A DNA stretch of 64,000 nucleotides from Caulobacter sp. SL161. GTDB taxonomy: Bacteria > Pseudomonadota > Alphaproteobacteria > Caulobacterales > Caulobacteraceae. The stretch's first letter is position 1. Every line of letters starts with the position of its first letter. The notes beneath the pieces are model-generated. The model made no database searches and was not told where the DNA came from. It worked only from the letters and a program-made list of their open reading frames with translations. Location: the NCBI RefSeq assembly GCF_026672375.1, contig NZ_JAPPRA010000001.1:1674001-1738000 (forward strand). Reading direction: 5' to 3'. Shown here piece after piece: positions 46,733 to 55,463 of this stretch. A program made the position numbers and the translations under genes.

Positions 46733-47468
46733 TGACCGGCGCGCTTCATGCCCGTTTCGAGGCGGCTTTGGACGCCGAGCGCCGCGCCGAGCGCGCCATG
46801 CGGCTGCTGGCCAGGCCCGGCGCGGTGATCGAGCCCCATGGCGGCGGCTACGGCGTCAGGCTCGGCGCCAGCCGTCGGCGTTGCGTGATGCTGACCCTGG
46901 ACGACGCCGCCTTCGCGGTCCTGGCGCGGGAGGCGACGCTCAAGCCACGTCGAGAAGGCGGCTGGACGATGGTCGCTCGGCCTGAAGTCGCGCCGCCGCC
47001 GCCGCCGCCGGGGCGCCCGGGCGTCATCGAGGCCTCGGTCGAGACGGCGGACGGCGTCGTCCAGCGCAATCTGGGGAGTCGCCGATCGCCTGGCTGTCCC
47101 GCCGTCGGGACAGCCACGGACGGCCCTGGCTGGCGCCCGCCGAGATCGCGGCGGCAGAACGGCTGCGCGAGGAGTTCGAGAGCCTGGGAACGCTGGGTCG
47201 CATGACCATGCGCTGGGACGCTGTGTCCCGCGTGGACGGTGGCCGGCCGGCGCTGGCGCCTGCCGAGCGTGATCACGCCACCCGTGAGAGGATCGCCCGA
47301 GCGCTCGCCGCCGTGGGGCCCGGATTGCGCGAGATTCTCGAACGTGTCTGCCTGATGGGTTCAGCGCTCGAGGCCGCAGAGGCCTCGCTCAAGCTCCCCC
47401 GGCGCGCGGGCAAGACGGTGCTGAAGCTGGCCCTGCAGGCGTTGGCGAAACACTATCGGATGGCGTGA
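46729..47468 (+). pseudogene. DUF6456 domain protein gene with one-base frameshift
   Basis: One gene split by a frame change. The first frame begins MMTGALHARFEAALDAERRA (overlapping the previous stop) and stays sensible to VVQRNL near position 47072. From there the other frame continues the family: ESPIAWLSRRRDSHGRPWLA, EIAAAERLREEFESLGTLGR, then MRWDAVSRVDGGRP to the C-terminus IARALAAVGPGLREILERVC and LRLPR-like helix ending HYRMA. Adding one G to the GGGG at about 47074-47077 restores a 246-residue DUF6456 protein. Either a loss-of-function mutation, a sequencing error or a slippery site. Confidence 0.85.
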
Positions 47469-47476
47469 AGCGAGGT

Positions 47477-48424
47477 TCAGTCGGTCTTGGTCGGCAGGGT
47501 CGCGCCGACATGGTCGACGCCCAGGGCCTCGCAATGCAGAACCTGACGATGACGCTCGGCGGCGCGCGCCTTCTGCTCTTCGCTGCGCTGGTCATGACAG
47601 GCGGGGCAGGCCACGCCCTCGACATAGAGCGGAGAGGCCTGATCCTGCGGACTGACCGGCATGCGACAGCCCCGGCACAGGACGTGGTCGCCTTTTGCGA
47701 GCCCATGGCCCACCGAGACGCGCTCGTCGAACACGAAGCACTCGCCGCGCCAGAGGCTTTCGGGCTGCTGGATCTGTTCCAGATAGTCCAGAACACCGCC
47801 CTTCAGGTGGAAGACCTGCTCGACGCCCTCGGACTTCAGGAAGGCGGTCGACTTCTCGCAGCGGATCCCGCCGGTGCAGTACATCGCCACCTTGAGCGGC
47901 GCGTCTGGGCTGCGTTCGGCCTCGACGCTCTTTCGCCAGTCGCGGAACCAGGCGGGGAAGTCGGCGAAGCTGGCGGTCTGCGGATCGATCGCGCCCTCGA
48001 AGCGGCCGACCGCCACCTCGTAGGCGTTGCGCGTGTCGATCACCAGCACGTCCGGATCGCTGATCAGGGCGTTCCAGTCGGCGGGCTCGACATAGGTTCC
48101 AGCATCGGTGGGATCGAGGTCGGGCTCGCCCAGGGTGACGATCTCGTTCTTCAGCCGGACCTTCATCCGGTAGAAGGGCATGCGCTCGGCCCAGGCGGTC
48201 TTGGGCGTCAGATCCGCGCAGCCGGGTAGGGCGCGGATATGGGCCAGCACCGCCTCGATGGCGGCGTTCTCGCCGGCGATCGTGCCGTTGATCCCTTCGC
48301 GCGCCAGAAGCAGCGTGCCCTTGACGCCAAGGCTACAGCACAGGGCCGCCAGCGGCCCCTGGATCGCCGCCGGATCTTCGAGGCGTGTGAAGCGATAGAG
48401 CGCGGCGACGCGATAGCTAGCCAA
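47477..48424 (-). CDS. trhO: tRNA uridine(34) hydroxylase, rhodanese-type
   Basis: Oxygen-dependent hydroxylation of U34 in tRNA by the TrhO/YceA family. Started at TTG 48424, overlapping the SufE-like stop, because MASYRVAALYRFTRLEDPAA is where the family sequence begins; this gives 315 residues. The N-terminal ferredoxin-like UPF0176 domain has LLLAREGINGTIAGENAAIE. The rhodanese domain has the active Cys in VAMYCTGGIRCEKSTAFLKS, followed by FHLKGGVLDYLEQIQQPESL. The C-terminal CRGCRMPVSPQDQASPLYVE with two Cys pairs resembles a small zinc module. Confidence 0.9.
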   Translation of the reverse strand: MASYRVAALYRFTRLEDPAAIQGPLAALCCSLGVKGTLLLAREGINGTIAGENAAIEAVLAHIRALPGCADLTPKTAWAERMPFYRMKVRLKNEIVTLGEPDLDPTDAGTYVEPADWNALISDPDVLVIDTRNAYEVAVGRFEGAIDPQTASFADFPAWFRDWRKSVEAERSPDAPLKVAMYCTGGIRCEKSTAFLKSEGVEQVFHLKGGVLDYLEQIQQPESLWRGECFVFDERVSVGHGLAKGDHVLCRGCRMPVSPQDQASPLYVEGVACPACHDQRSEEQKARAAERHRQVLHCEALGVDHVGATLPTKTD

Positions 48425-48842
48425 GCGCGGCCTGCGCGTCGCGCTGGATGCGGGCGACCATCGACTTGAGGCCATTCGAGCGCTGTGACGACAGCGCCTC
48501 GGACAGGCCCAGGCGATCAAAGGCGGCCTTGGCGTCGAAGCCGGCGATGTCGGCGGCGGCCCGGCCCGAATAGAGCCGCAGCAGGATGGCGATCAGGCCG
48601 CTGACGATGTGGGCGTCGCTGTCGCCGCGAAAGACGATCGAGCCGTCGGCTTGCGGCTCGGTGACCAGCCACACCTGGCTGGCGCAGCCGCGCACCTTGT
48701 TCGCTTCGGAGCGTTCGGCGTCGGTCAGCGGCGCCAGGTCCTTGCCGAGCTCGATCACGTAGCGATAGCGCTCTTCCCAATCGCCCAGCAGTTCGAACTC
48801 GTCGGCGAGGTCGGTCAGGGCGGTGTCGATGGGGCTGGTCAT
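48417..48842 (-). CDS. SufE-family sulfur acceptor
   Basis: A 141-residue cytoplasmic protein related to SufE/CsdE, which take persulfide from cysteine desulfurase for Fe-S cluster building. The catalytic Cys lies in EANKVRGCASQVWLVTEPQ (near residue 53). The fold continues as FRGDSDAHIVSGLIAILLRL and the C-terminal FDRLGLSEALSSQRSNGLKS, both family marks. It overlaps trhO by eight bases, linking two sulfur-transfer-type proteins. No suf operon gene lies beside it, so it may be the accessory SufE rather than the main one. Confidence 0.88.
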   Translation of the reverse strand: MTSPIDTALTDLADEFELLGDWEERYRYVIELGKDLAPLTDAERSEANKVRGCASQVWLVTEPQADGSIVFRGDSDAHIVSGLIAILLRLYSGRAAADIAGFDAKAAFDRLGLSEALSSQRSNGLKSMVARIQRDAQAALG

Positions 48843-48884
48843 GCGCGGCGTTTAGGCGCCTCGCCGCGCTTAGGCAAGCACCGG

Positions 48885-49676
48885 CTAGGCGGCTCTGAGG
48901 ATCAGGCGGGCCAGGAAGCCGGCGCCGAGGCTGGAGGAGAGCTTCAGTTGTCCGCCCATGGCGCGCGACAGCAGGTCCACGATCGGCAAACCAAGGCCGG
49001 CGCCTTCGTGGGTGCGCGTGAGCGCGCAGCCGCCTTGTTCGAAGGGCTGGAGCAGGCGCGGCAGCTCGGCGCTTTCAACGCCCGGGCCCTGGTCGCGGAT
49101 GGCGATCTCGATCTCGCCGTCCACGCGTGCGGCCGTGACATGGATGACGCCGCCGGCGGGCGAGTGCGTGACCGCGTTCTGCAGCAGGTTGGTCAGCATG
49201 GTCCGAAGGCCCCGGCTGTCGGCCTGAACCGAGGGCAGGGCGCCCGCGCCGACGACGTGGACGATCACGTCCCGGCGGGCGATCTCGGCGCGCAGGCTGT
49301 CGACGACGTCCTCGATGGCCTCGTCGAGGGCCTCAGGCGTCATTTCGATATCGCTGGCCTGGCCCTCGAGCCGCGCGAGTTCGACGATCTGGTTGACCAG
49401 CTTCAGCAGCTTCAGGCCGCTGTCATGCACGATCGTGGCGTATTCGCGATACTGGGGGCTGCCCAGGGGGCCATAGAGCTCCTGCGACAGGATCTCCGAG
49501 AAGCCGATGACGGCGTTCAGCGGGGTTCGCAGTTCGTGGCTGACCATCCGCAGGAAGGAGCGCTTGCGCTCTTCCAGCGCCAGTTGGCGGCGCGCCTGTG
49601 CGGCCGCGCGGCGATCGGCCGGCGAGGGCGTGACGGCGCTGTCTTGCGACGCGTCCTGGATCGCCGGCTGTGCCAT
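48885..49676 (-). CDS. Soluble sensor histidine kinase, DivJ/PleC-like
   Basis: A 263-residue kinase core without a sensor or membrane part. The HisKA helix has the phospho-acceptor His47 in FLRMVSHELRTPLNAVIGFS, followed by SGLKLLKLVNQIVELARLEG; the ATPase domain has the N box LRTMLTNLLQNAVTHSPAGG, G1 IAIRDQGPGVE, and G2 HEGAGLGLPIVDLLSRAMGG. The His-box matches DivJ just upstream (in the opposite direction), consistent with a DivK/PleD-type phosphorelay role. Small DivK-interacting kinases such as CckN are known in Caulobacter, but I cannot confirm identity with it. Confidence 0.88.
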   Translation of the reverse strand: MAQPAIQDASQDSAVTPSPADRRAAAQARRQLALEERKRSFLRMVSHELRTPLNAVIGFSEILSQELYGPLGSPQYREYATIVHDSGLKLLKLVNQIVELARLEGQASDIEMTPEALDEAIEDVVDSLRAEIARRDVIVHVVGAGALPSVQADSRGLRTMLTNLLQNAVTHSPAGGVIHVTAARVDGEIEIAIRDQGPGVESAELPRLLQPFEQGGCALTRTHEGAGLGLPIVDLLSRAMGGQLKLSSSLGAGFLARLILRAA

Positions 49677-49827
49677 GGGGTCTCCCGGACCTTCTGTCCG
49701 TGCTGAATCGGATGATCAGCATGGGAGCAGGCGCTTACGATTCCGTTTCCGTCCACAGGGCTTCCACCACGAAAGGTCGCCCGGAGATTGTGCGGGGTTG
49801 GAGGGAAGGCCCGCCCCGCGTTAAGGT

Positions 49828-51630
49828 TTGACGACGGTGATCCTCCCCACCGCGCTTAAAAGTCGACTGGCCTTGGAATTCGAAACGCTTCCAGACCCGT
49901 TCAGACGTCCGGCCGCACGCGCCGCCGGGCTAGATCCTGCGCACGCTTGGCGGCTCGGGTGGCTGGCGGCTGTCTGTCTGGCGGCGGCGGCGGCCCTGTT
50001 CACCGCCGACTCCGGCGGTTGGCCTGTGTGGGCGGCGCTCGGCGCTGGCGCTCTGCCTGCCTTGGCGTCGCTGATTTTCACGCGGGAGGACGAACGCACC
50101 CAGTCCTGGCTCTTGGTGCTGTGGGCCGTGGGCGGCTCGCTGGCGGCGGTGCTGACCGGCGGCGTGGGCGGGGCCATGGCCGCCTGGTGTCTCGCGCCCG
50201 TGGCGGCCGCCTCCACCCAGGATCAGCCCAAGCGTCTGGCCGAGGGCGCGGCCCTGGCTCTGATCGGGGCCTGTGTCGCGGCGCTGACCCAGCTTTCCGG
50301 CCTGGCGCCCGCGGCGCCGACGGGGCCGCTGGCCTTTGTTCTGGGCTTTCTGGCGCTGGTGACGACCGGTCTTGGTCTCGCCGCCGGCCTCCTGATCGGC
50401 CGGCGTCGCCAGGGCGCGCGCGACGATCGCTACGCCAGCGAGATCATCGGTCTGGAGACCTTGCTCGACGGCCTGCCGCACTTGGCGATCGCCGTCCGGG
50501 GGCAGGGACAGGTGACCGCCGTGCGCGGCGCGGCGCCGCCCGGCGTCACCCGCGCGGATCTCGTCAATCGCGGTCTCACCGGCGCGGCTGCGCCCGGCGA
50601 CCGTCAGCGCCTGACCGCCGCTATCGCCCAGGCTCACCGTGAGGGCTCGGCCAGCCTGACCTTCAACCCCGCGCTGGGCGTCGAGCGCGTGGTGGCCCTG
50701 GACATGCACCGTGTTGCGCCGAACCAGCTGGTCGGCGTGCTGCGCGACATCACCGTGGAGCGCCATCGCGAGCATGCGCTCGACCAGGCGCGTATTGACG
50801 CCGAGGCCCTGGCCGCCGGCCGCGCGCGGTTCCTTGCCAATATGAGCCATGAGCTTCGCACGCCCCTGAACGCCATCATGGGCTTCTCCGACATCATGCG
50901 GGCGCGGATGTTTGGTCCGCTGAGCGACCGCTACGCCGAGTACGCTGAGCTGATCCACGAGAGCGGCGGCCATCTGCTGGACCTGATCAACGACGTGCTG
51001 GACATGTCCAAGATCGAGGCCGAGCGGTTCGAGCTGCAGCGCGGTGTGTTCGACGCGCGCGAGGCGGTTCAGGCGGCGATGCGGCTGCTGCGCGTTCAGT
51101 CCGACACCGCCGGAGTTCAGCTGCGCGGCGTCCTGCCGCCCGGCGAGCTGGAGGTCGATGCTGATCGCCGCGCGCTGAAGCAGATCGTCCTGAACCTCGT
51201 CTCCAACGCCCTGAAGTTCACCCCGCGCGGCGGGCAGGTGACCGTCACGGCGCACGGCTATGATGGCGTGCTCGAGATCGTGGTCGCCGATACGGGCGTC
51301 GGGATCAGTCCTGAGGACCTGGAACGCCTGGGGCGTCCCTATGAGCAGGCCGGCGGGGCCGAACAGCGCGCGCGGGGCACGGGCCTTGGCCTGTCGCTGG
51401 TGCGGGCTTTCGCCCAGCTGCATGGCGGCGAGATGGTGATCGAGAGCCGCCTGGGCGCAGGCACGACCGTGTCGGTGCGTCTGCCTGTGCTGCTGGCGCC
51501 GATGGTCGCTGCGACGCCGACGCCGCCAGCCGCGCCAGAAGCGCCGTCGGCGCCGGAACCCGCTCCCACGGTCGAGGAACCGCCGCCGGCCAGCCTGGGC
51601 GACAACGTCATCGCCTTCGCGCCGCGCTGA
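49828..51630 (+). CDS. divJ: DivJ histidine kinase (cell-cycle and polarity)
   Basis: Membrane kinase that phosphorylates DivK at the stalked pole of Caulobacter. The 600 residues begin at TTG (MTTVILPTALKSRLALEFET). Five to six hydrophobic segments fill residues about 42-190, followed by a linker with a PAS-like piece. The HisKA box FLANMSHELRTPLNAIMGFS has His341, three residues from the His338 of the characterised C. crescentus protein of 597 residues. The N box LKQIVLNLVSNALKFTPRGG and G boxes VADTGVGIS and GTGLGLSLVRAF complete it. The Pro/Ala-rich tail is a further Caulobacter trait. Confidence 0.93.
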   Translation: MTTVILPTALKSRLALEFETLPDPFRRPAARAAGLDPAHAWRLGWLAAVCLAAAAALFTADSGGWPVWAALGAGALPALASLIFTREDERTQSWLLVLWAVGGSLAAVLTGGVGGAMAAWCLAPVAAASTQDQPKRLAEGAALALIGACVAALTQLSGLAPAAPTGPLAFVLGFLALVTTGLGLAAGLLIGRRRQGARDDRYASEIIGLETLLDGLPHLAIAVRGQGQVTAVRGAAPPGVTRADLVNRGLTGAAAPGDRQRLTAAIAQAHREGSASLTFNPALGVERVVALDMHRVAPNQLVGVLRDITVERHREHALDQARIDAEALAAGRARFLANMSHELRTPLNAIMGFSDIMRARMFGPLSDRYAEYAELIHESGGHLLDLINDVLDMSKIEAERFELQRGVFDAREAVQAAMRLLRVQSDTAGVQLRGVLPPGELEVDADRRALKQIVLNLVSNALKFTPRGGQVTVTAHGYDGVLEIVVADTGVGISPEDLERLGRPYEQAGGAEQRARGTGLGLSLVRAFAQLHGGEMVIESRLGAGTTVSVRLPVLLAPMVAATPTPPAAPEAPSAPEPAPTVEEPPPASLGDNVIAFAPR

Positions 51631-51642
51631 GGCGCTCTGGCC

Positions 51643-52533
51643 TTACCGCAGGAACGCCCGTCCGGCGGCGAAGTCTCCGACCTCGATATAGGCCTTGCGC
51701 GTGACCTCCTCGCCGCGTCCGGCGAAGGCGAACTCCACCGTGACCGCTTCACGAGGGTCCAGTTGCGACATCGCCTCGGCCACCGCCTCCGGGAAGCGGA
51801 AGGCCAGGCCCGTCTTGGCGCCGGTCGGCAGCAGGGTCACCGGGGCCTCCTCGCGCCGCTCGGCCGTGAAGACCAGGCTGGCGTTGCGCGGCGGGATCTT
51901 GCCCGCGAGATTCTTGCCAGACCGCGTGTCGATATAGGGGCCGAGCGTGCGCTTGGTGTCGCGCAGAATGATCCGCGCCACATAGGGGCGTTGGCCGTTC
52001 TCGAAGGTTGAGACAGCCAGCACGGCCTTGGCGCGCCCGGCCAGACCGAACATCAGCCGATCGGCGCCAAAGCTCGACGGCTGCGACAGCCGCCAGACCG
52101 GAATGGTGGCCGACACCGACCGCTCGGCCTTCCAGGATGAGACATCGCCCGGATAGGTCATGGTCAGCAGCTGGGAGTAGCCCTCGAAGGCCTTCTTCAC
52201 GCGGGCGGCGGCCACGGTGAGGTCCTTGGAGTCGCACGTGGCGCTGGCGGCCTTGGCGCGGGCGCGCTGTTCGAGCGCGGCGACCTGCAGTTCGGTGGCG
52301 CCCGAGCGCAGCGCGGCGCCGCGGGCCTGGGCGCGGGCGGCGTCGAGCGCGGACGAGATGGTCGGCGAGAACAGCCGGCAGCGGCTGTCGGCCGCTGTCA
52401 TCAGGGTGCGCTCATAGAGCTGCCCGCCTGTATCAGCGGCGAGGAGCGCGCCCGGACAGGCGGAGGCCATCAGGCTGATCGCCATGGCGATCCCGCGTCG
52501 GATGCGACCTTTGGGGTGCTCTGCGAACGTCAT
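51643..52533 (-). CDS. Uncharacterised secreted protein
   Basis: A 296-residue exported protein not recognised as any family. It has a signal peptide (about residues 12-33, ending LLAADTGG) that starts after a 12-residue lead; a Met at residue 17 (MAISLMASACPGALLA) could be a shorter start. The mature part has two Cys in the first half (SRCRLFSP, ATCDSKDL) and beta-rich blocks such as SATIPVWRLSQPSSFGADRL and RTLGPYIDTRSGKNLAGKIP. It is convergent with divJ and probably conserved only in relatives. Confidence 0.65.
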   Translation of the reverse strand: MTFAEHPKGRIRRGIAMAISLMASACPGALLAADTGGQLYERTLMTAADSRCRLFSPTISSALDAARAQARGAALRSGATELQVAALEQRARAKAASATCDSKDLTVAAARVKKAFEGYSQLLTMTYPGDVSSWKAERSVSATIPVWRLSQPSSFGADRLMFGLAGRAKAVLAVSTFENGQRPYVARIILRDTKRTLGPYIDTRSGKNLAGKIPPRNASLVFTAERREEAPVTLLPTGAKTGLAFRFPEAVAEAMSQLDPREAVTVEFAFAGRGEEVTRKAYIEVGDFAAGRAFLR

Positions 52534-52601
52534 TGGCCTATGGGAGTGACGAAACTTGAAGGACGGGTTCTAGACGCGCCCGGGTTGCGGTTCGGTTAGC
52601 G

Positions 52602-52931
52602 ATGCTTCTTTCGACGGATATCTGGGTCGCGGCGCTGATCCGCCGGGCCGAACTGGGCGGGGCCTTCGCCACGGTCGCTCGCAAGGGCGACGCGCGCGCC
52701 GGCGCGGTTCTGGTCAAGGTGGTCGATCGCCGGGAGGGGACCGCGCGCCTGTTCAGCGAGGCGACGCGCGGAGACGGTGAGCGCTTCTGGATGCAGCCTG
52801 TGCGCTCGACCTTCGAGCCGGATCTGGACGCCTACGCCGAGCGCGCCGCGCGTATCGACCCCGATATCTGGGTGGTCGAGATCGAGGATCGCGACGGTCG
52901 CCACTTTCTGACCGAGCCGGTCGAGTCCTGA
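52602..52931 (+). CDS. DUF1491 family protein
   Basis: A 109-residue small cytoplasmic protein typical of DUF1491. Opening MLLSTDIWVAALIRRAELGG, then FATVARKGDARAGAVLVKVV and the closing DPDIWVVEIEDRDGRHFLTE are the family marks. DUF1491 is confined largely to Alphaproteobacteria and has no known function; other copies are often found near genes for DNA uptake or muramidase-like proteins. It is divergent from the secreted protein upstream. Confidence 0.85.
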   Translation: MLLSTDIWVAALIRRAELGGAFATVARKGDARAGAVLVKVVDRREGTARLFSEATRGDGERFWMQPVRSTFEPDLDAYAERAARIDPDIWVVEIEDRDGRHFLTEPVES

Positions 52932-53059
52932 GCGACGACAGCCCTGTGAAAAGGGGCGGGCCGAGATGGCGTTAACCTTGCTCCTAAACCGGAGCGAAAG
53001 CGTGCGTCGGGCATGATCAAGGGGTCCAAGGTCCCCTCAACAGCGCTCGCGTACCCGCC

Positions 53060-53440
53060 ATGCTTTTCCTCATGAACGATGTGGTCTTGAGCTTCGACGC
53101 TGCGGAACTGACGCCGCCGGTGACGCGCGACCGCTTCGCCAAGCTCTCGCTGAGCTATGTCGGAGAACTGGGCAAGGAGCTGTTCTCCGAGGAGCCCCTG
53201 CTACACATGAAGGACCGCGAACGGGCCGAGCGTCTGGCCGCCCTGATCGTATCCAAGACTCCGGAAATCAACGCGGCGCTGTTCATCGCTCCAGGCCGTG
53301 GTTGCCGGGTTGCGGATGTGCAGGTGCGCTATGCGCAGTTGAGCGTCGAGGTCATGGCGACTCTGCTGGAGCGGCAGAACAGCGGCGCGCTCACCAATAT
53401 CGAAGCTGATCGCCAAGTCTGGCGTCGTCTCGCCGCCTAA
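53060..53440 (+). CDS. Uncharacterised protein, 126 residues
   Basis: Starts at ATG (MLFLMNDVVLSFDAAELTPP); a Met at residue 5 is another possible start. Helices AKLSLSYVGELGKELFSEEP and KDRERAERLAALIVSKTPEI are followed by a small beta part with APGRGCRVADVQVRYAQLSV. No signal peptide, membrane span or familiar motif is seen. It is probably a real gene because third-position GC is high throughout and the frame is unbroken, but nothing can be said about its role. Confidence 0.65.
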   Translation: MLFLMNDVVLSFDAAELTPPVTRDRFAKLSLSYVGELGKELFSEEPLLHMKDRERAERLAALIVSKTPEINAALFIAPGRGCRVADVQVRYAQLSVEVMATLLERQNSGALTNIEADRQVWRRLAA

Positions 53441-53491
53441 AGCGTTACTCGATCCGTGTGACACGACGATCGGGTCTGCGGCGCTCCAACC

Positions 53492-53521
53492 TTCTGATCT
53501 GATGGTTCAACCAGATCAGAA
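53492..53521. terminator. Perfect hairpin between convergent genes
   Basis: Ten-bp perfect stem TTCTGATCTG / CAGATCAGAA with a 10-nt loop (53492-53501 with 53512-53521). It lies about 50 bases past the + strand gene and 7 bases past the end of the minus-strand one. It may terminate both or be a repeat-type palindrome. Confidence 0.5.
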
Positions 53522-53527
53522 AGGGGC

Positions 53528-53659
53528 CTAGACGAAGTTCATCATCCAGCTCAGCGCCACGGCCGAAGCGGCCAGACCGGCAATGGCCAGGGCCAGGCAC
53601 AAGGCGCTGCCTGCGGGATGTTGACGAGTCGGGGCGCGATGATGGTCGAGCAGGGCCAT
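53528..53659 (-). CDS. Small membrane protein
   Basis: A 43-residue frame supported by GGAGGA ten bases upstream of ATG. Sequence MALLDHHRAPTRQHPAGSAL, then CLALAIAGLAASAVALSWMM and NFV: a short basic N-terminus and one clear span (residues 19-40). The much longer open frame reaching back to 55756 on this strand is an antisense artefact. Function unknown. Confidence 0.55.
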   Translation of the reverse strand: MALLDHHRAPTRQHPAGSALCLALAIAGLAASAVALSWMMNFV

Positions 53660-53854
53660 CTTTCGATTTCCTCCATACGCCCGGCGATCTGACGCCTGCC
53701 GGTGCGGATGAGGGGAGGATGACTCCAAACCGGATGTTCGAACAGGGGCATTTTGTCGCCTGGACGTCACGACGCGAGGCGACGCGCCTTGCCAGCCGGC
53801 GTGCGTGTCGCTTAGCTTCAATTCGGGGTTGTGGATTGGGGCTTTGTCAGGTCG

Positions 53855-55360
53855 ATGTTTGTTCGTGCTGTGCTCGGCTTGGTTTTGAGCCTGGCGATCC
53901 TTGGCCGCCCTAGCCTGGCGCGCGCCGAATGGCAGCGGGCCGAGAGCGCTCACTTCGTGGTTTACAGCGACGGCGGCGAAAGCGGTCTGCGCGCCTTCAC
54001 CGCCAAGCTCGAGGACTTCGACGCGCTGCTGCGTCTGTTCCATGGCCGGGCGCCGGATCAGGACGATACGGCGCGCAAGCTGGATGTCTATCTGGTGCGC
54101 AGCGCCGACCAGTTGCAGCGCGTCTTTCCCGACGCAGAGTCGGCGGCGGGCGTCTATACCGCCGGAACCAACGACATTTTCGCGGTCGCTGTTCGCAAGT
54201 CCACAGGCTTGGCCGACGACGCCGTGCTGCATGAGTATGTCCACCACTTCATGCTGCAGCACTATCCGGGCGCCTATCCCGCCTGGCTGGTCGAAGGCTA
54301 CGCCGAGTACTTCATGACCGCCGACATCCAGGACAAGAAGATCCTGGTCGGGGCGCCCAACGGGGCGCGGGTCTCCAACCTCTTGAACGGCTCCTGGGTG
54401 TCGGCGCGCGATCTCTTGACCAAGCGTCCCCGCGCGCTCACCGAGCGTCAGGGCGCCATGTACTACGGTCAGTCCTGGCTTTTGACCCACTACATGCTGT
54501 CGGATCCCGAGCGGAAGAAGCAGCTGTCGGCCTTTGTCGCGGCGACGGCGCGCGGCGAGGACCCGCTGACGGCCTGGCCTAAGACGACGGGCGTCGCGGT
54601 GGATGACCTGGAACGGGTGATGCGGAGCTATCTGCGCAGCGCCATTCCCAACAAGACGCTGGTCCGGGACAAGCAGCCGGACTTCCCGATGGTGGTGACG
54701 ACCCTCCCGTCGTCGGCCGGTGACCTGATGCTCGAAAATCAGATGGCCAAGCGCGGTCCGCCCAAGGAACTCGGCCAGAGGCTGCTGAAGACGGTGCGCG
54801 CCGACGCCGCCCGGTACCCGGGGGACCGCCTGGCCACCCTGACCCTGGCGCGTGTCGAAGCCGACTATGGCGACCGCGCCGCGGCCGACGCGATGTTGGC
54901 CGACTGGATCGCCAAGCATCCCGACGACGCCGAGGCCTTGCGGCTGGCGGGGGAAAGCCGTCTCGACGCGGCCAAGGCGCTCAAGGACAAGCCCGCCGAG
55001 GCCAAGGTCCTGGTCGCTGAAGCGGCGCGATTCTTTGGTCGGGCCAACAAGGCCCAGCCCGACAGCTATCAGACGCTCTATAACTTCGCGAAGACACGCC
55101 TCGGCGAGCCCGGCTATCCCAGCGACAACACGCTGAACGTTCTGGAGCTCAGCGCGCAACTGGCGCCTCAGGTCTCGGAGATCCGTCTGACGGTCGGCCA
55201 GGCGCTCGCCGCACGCGGGCGCTATGCTGACGCCCATGCAATGCTTGAGCCGGTCGCCAACAGCCCCCACGGCGGACAGATGAGCGAGACCGCCGCGGCC
55301 TTGCTGAAGTCCATTCGCGAGAAACTCGCCGCAGCGCCGGGCCAGAGCCCGTCGTCCTGA
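53855..55360 (+). CDS. Exported gluzincin-like protein with TPR-type C-terminus
   Basis: A 501-residue exported protein started at the ATG of MFVRAVLGLVLSLAILGRPS (a GTG eight codons earlier is also open), with a signal peptide ending ARA. Residues 20-190 carry a DUF1570/peptidase-MA-like domain: SAHFVVYSDGGESGLRAFT, then the zinc motif AVLHEYVHHFMLQHYPG (HExxH) and the third-ligand region WLVEGYAEYF. The latter half has degenerate TPR helices (AKHPDDAEALRLAGESRLDA, QLAPQVSEIRLTVGQALAAR). It is likely a periplasmic metallopeptidase; the substrate is unknown. Confidence 0.82.
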   Translation: MFVRAVLGLVLSLAILGRPSLARAEWQRAESAHFVVYSDGGESGLRAFTAKLEDFDALLRLFHGRAPDQDDTARKLDVYLVRSADQLQRVFPDAESAAGVYTAGTNDIFAVAVRKSTGLADDAVLHEYVHHFMLQHYPGAYPAWLVEGYAEYFMTADIQDKKILVGAPNGARVSNLLNGSWVSARDLLTKRPRALTERQGAMYYGQSWLLTHYMLSDPERKKQLSAFVAATARGEDPLTAWPKTTGVAVDDLERVMRSYLRSAIPNKTLVRDKQPDFPMVVTTLPSSAGDLMLENQMAKRGPPKELGQRLLKTVRADAARYPGDRLATLTLARVEADYGDRAAADAMLADWIAKHPDDAEALRLAGESRLDAAKALKDKPAEAKVLVAEAARFFGRANKAQPDSYQTLYNFAKTRLGEPGYPSDNTLNVLELSAQLAPQVSEIRLTVGQALAARGRYADAHAMLEPVANSPHGGQMSETAAALLKSIREKLAAAPGQSPSS

Positions 55361-55463
55361 ACGACAGATCGAACCGCTATCGGCCCGAGCCTTCGTCTTG
55401 CTTGTCGCCCCGCGTCGTGCGGCGCAGGTGACAAGGACGCCGTGGACGGGTAGGTCCCCGCCC

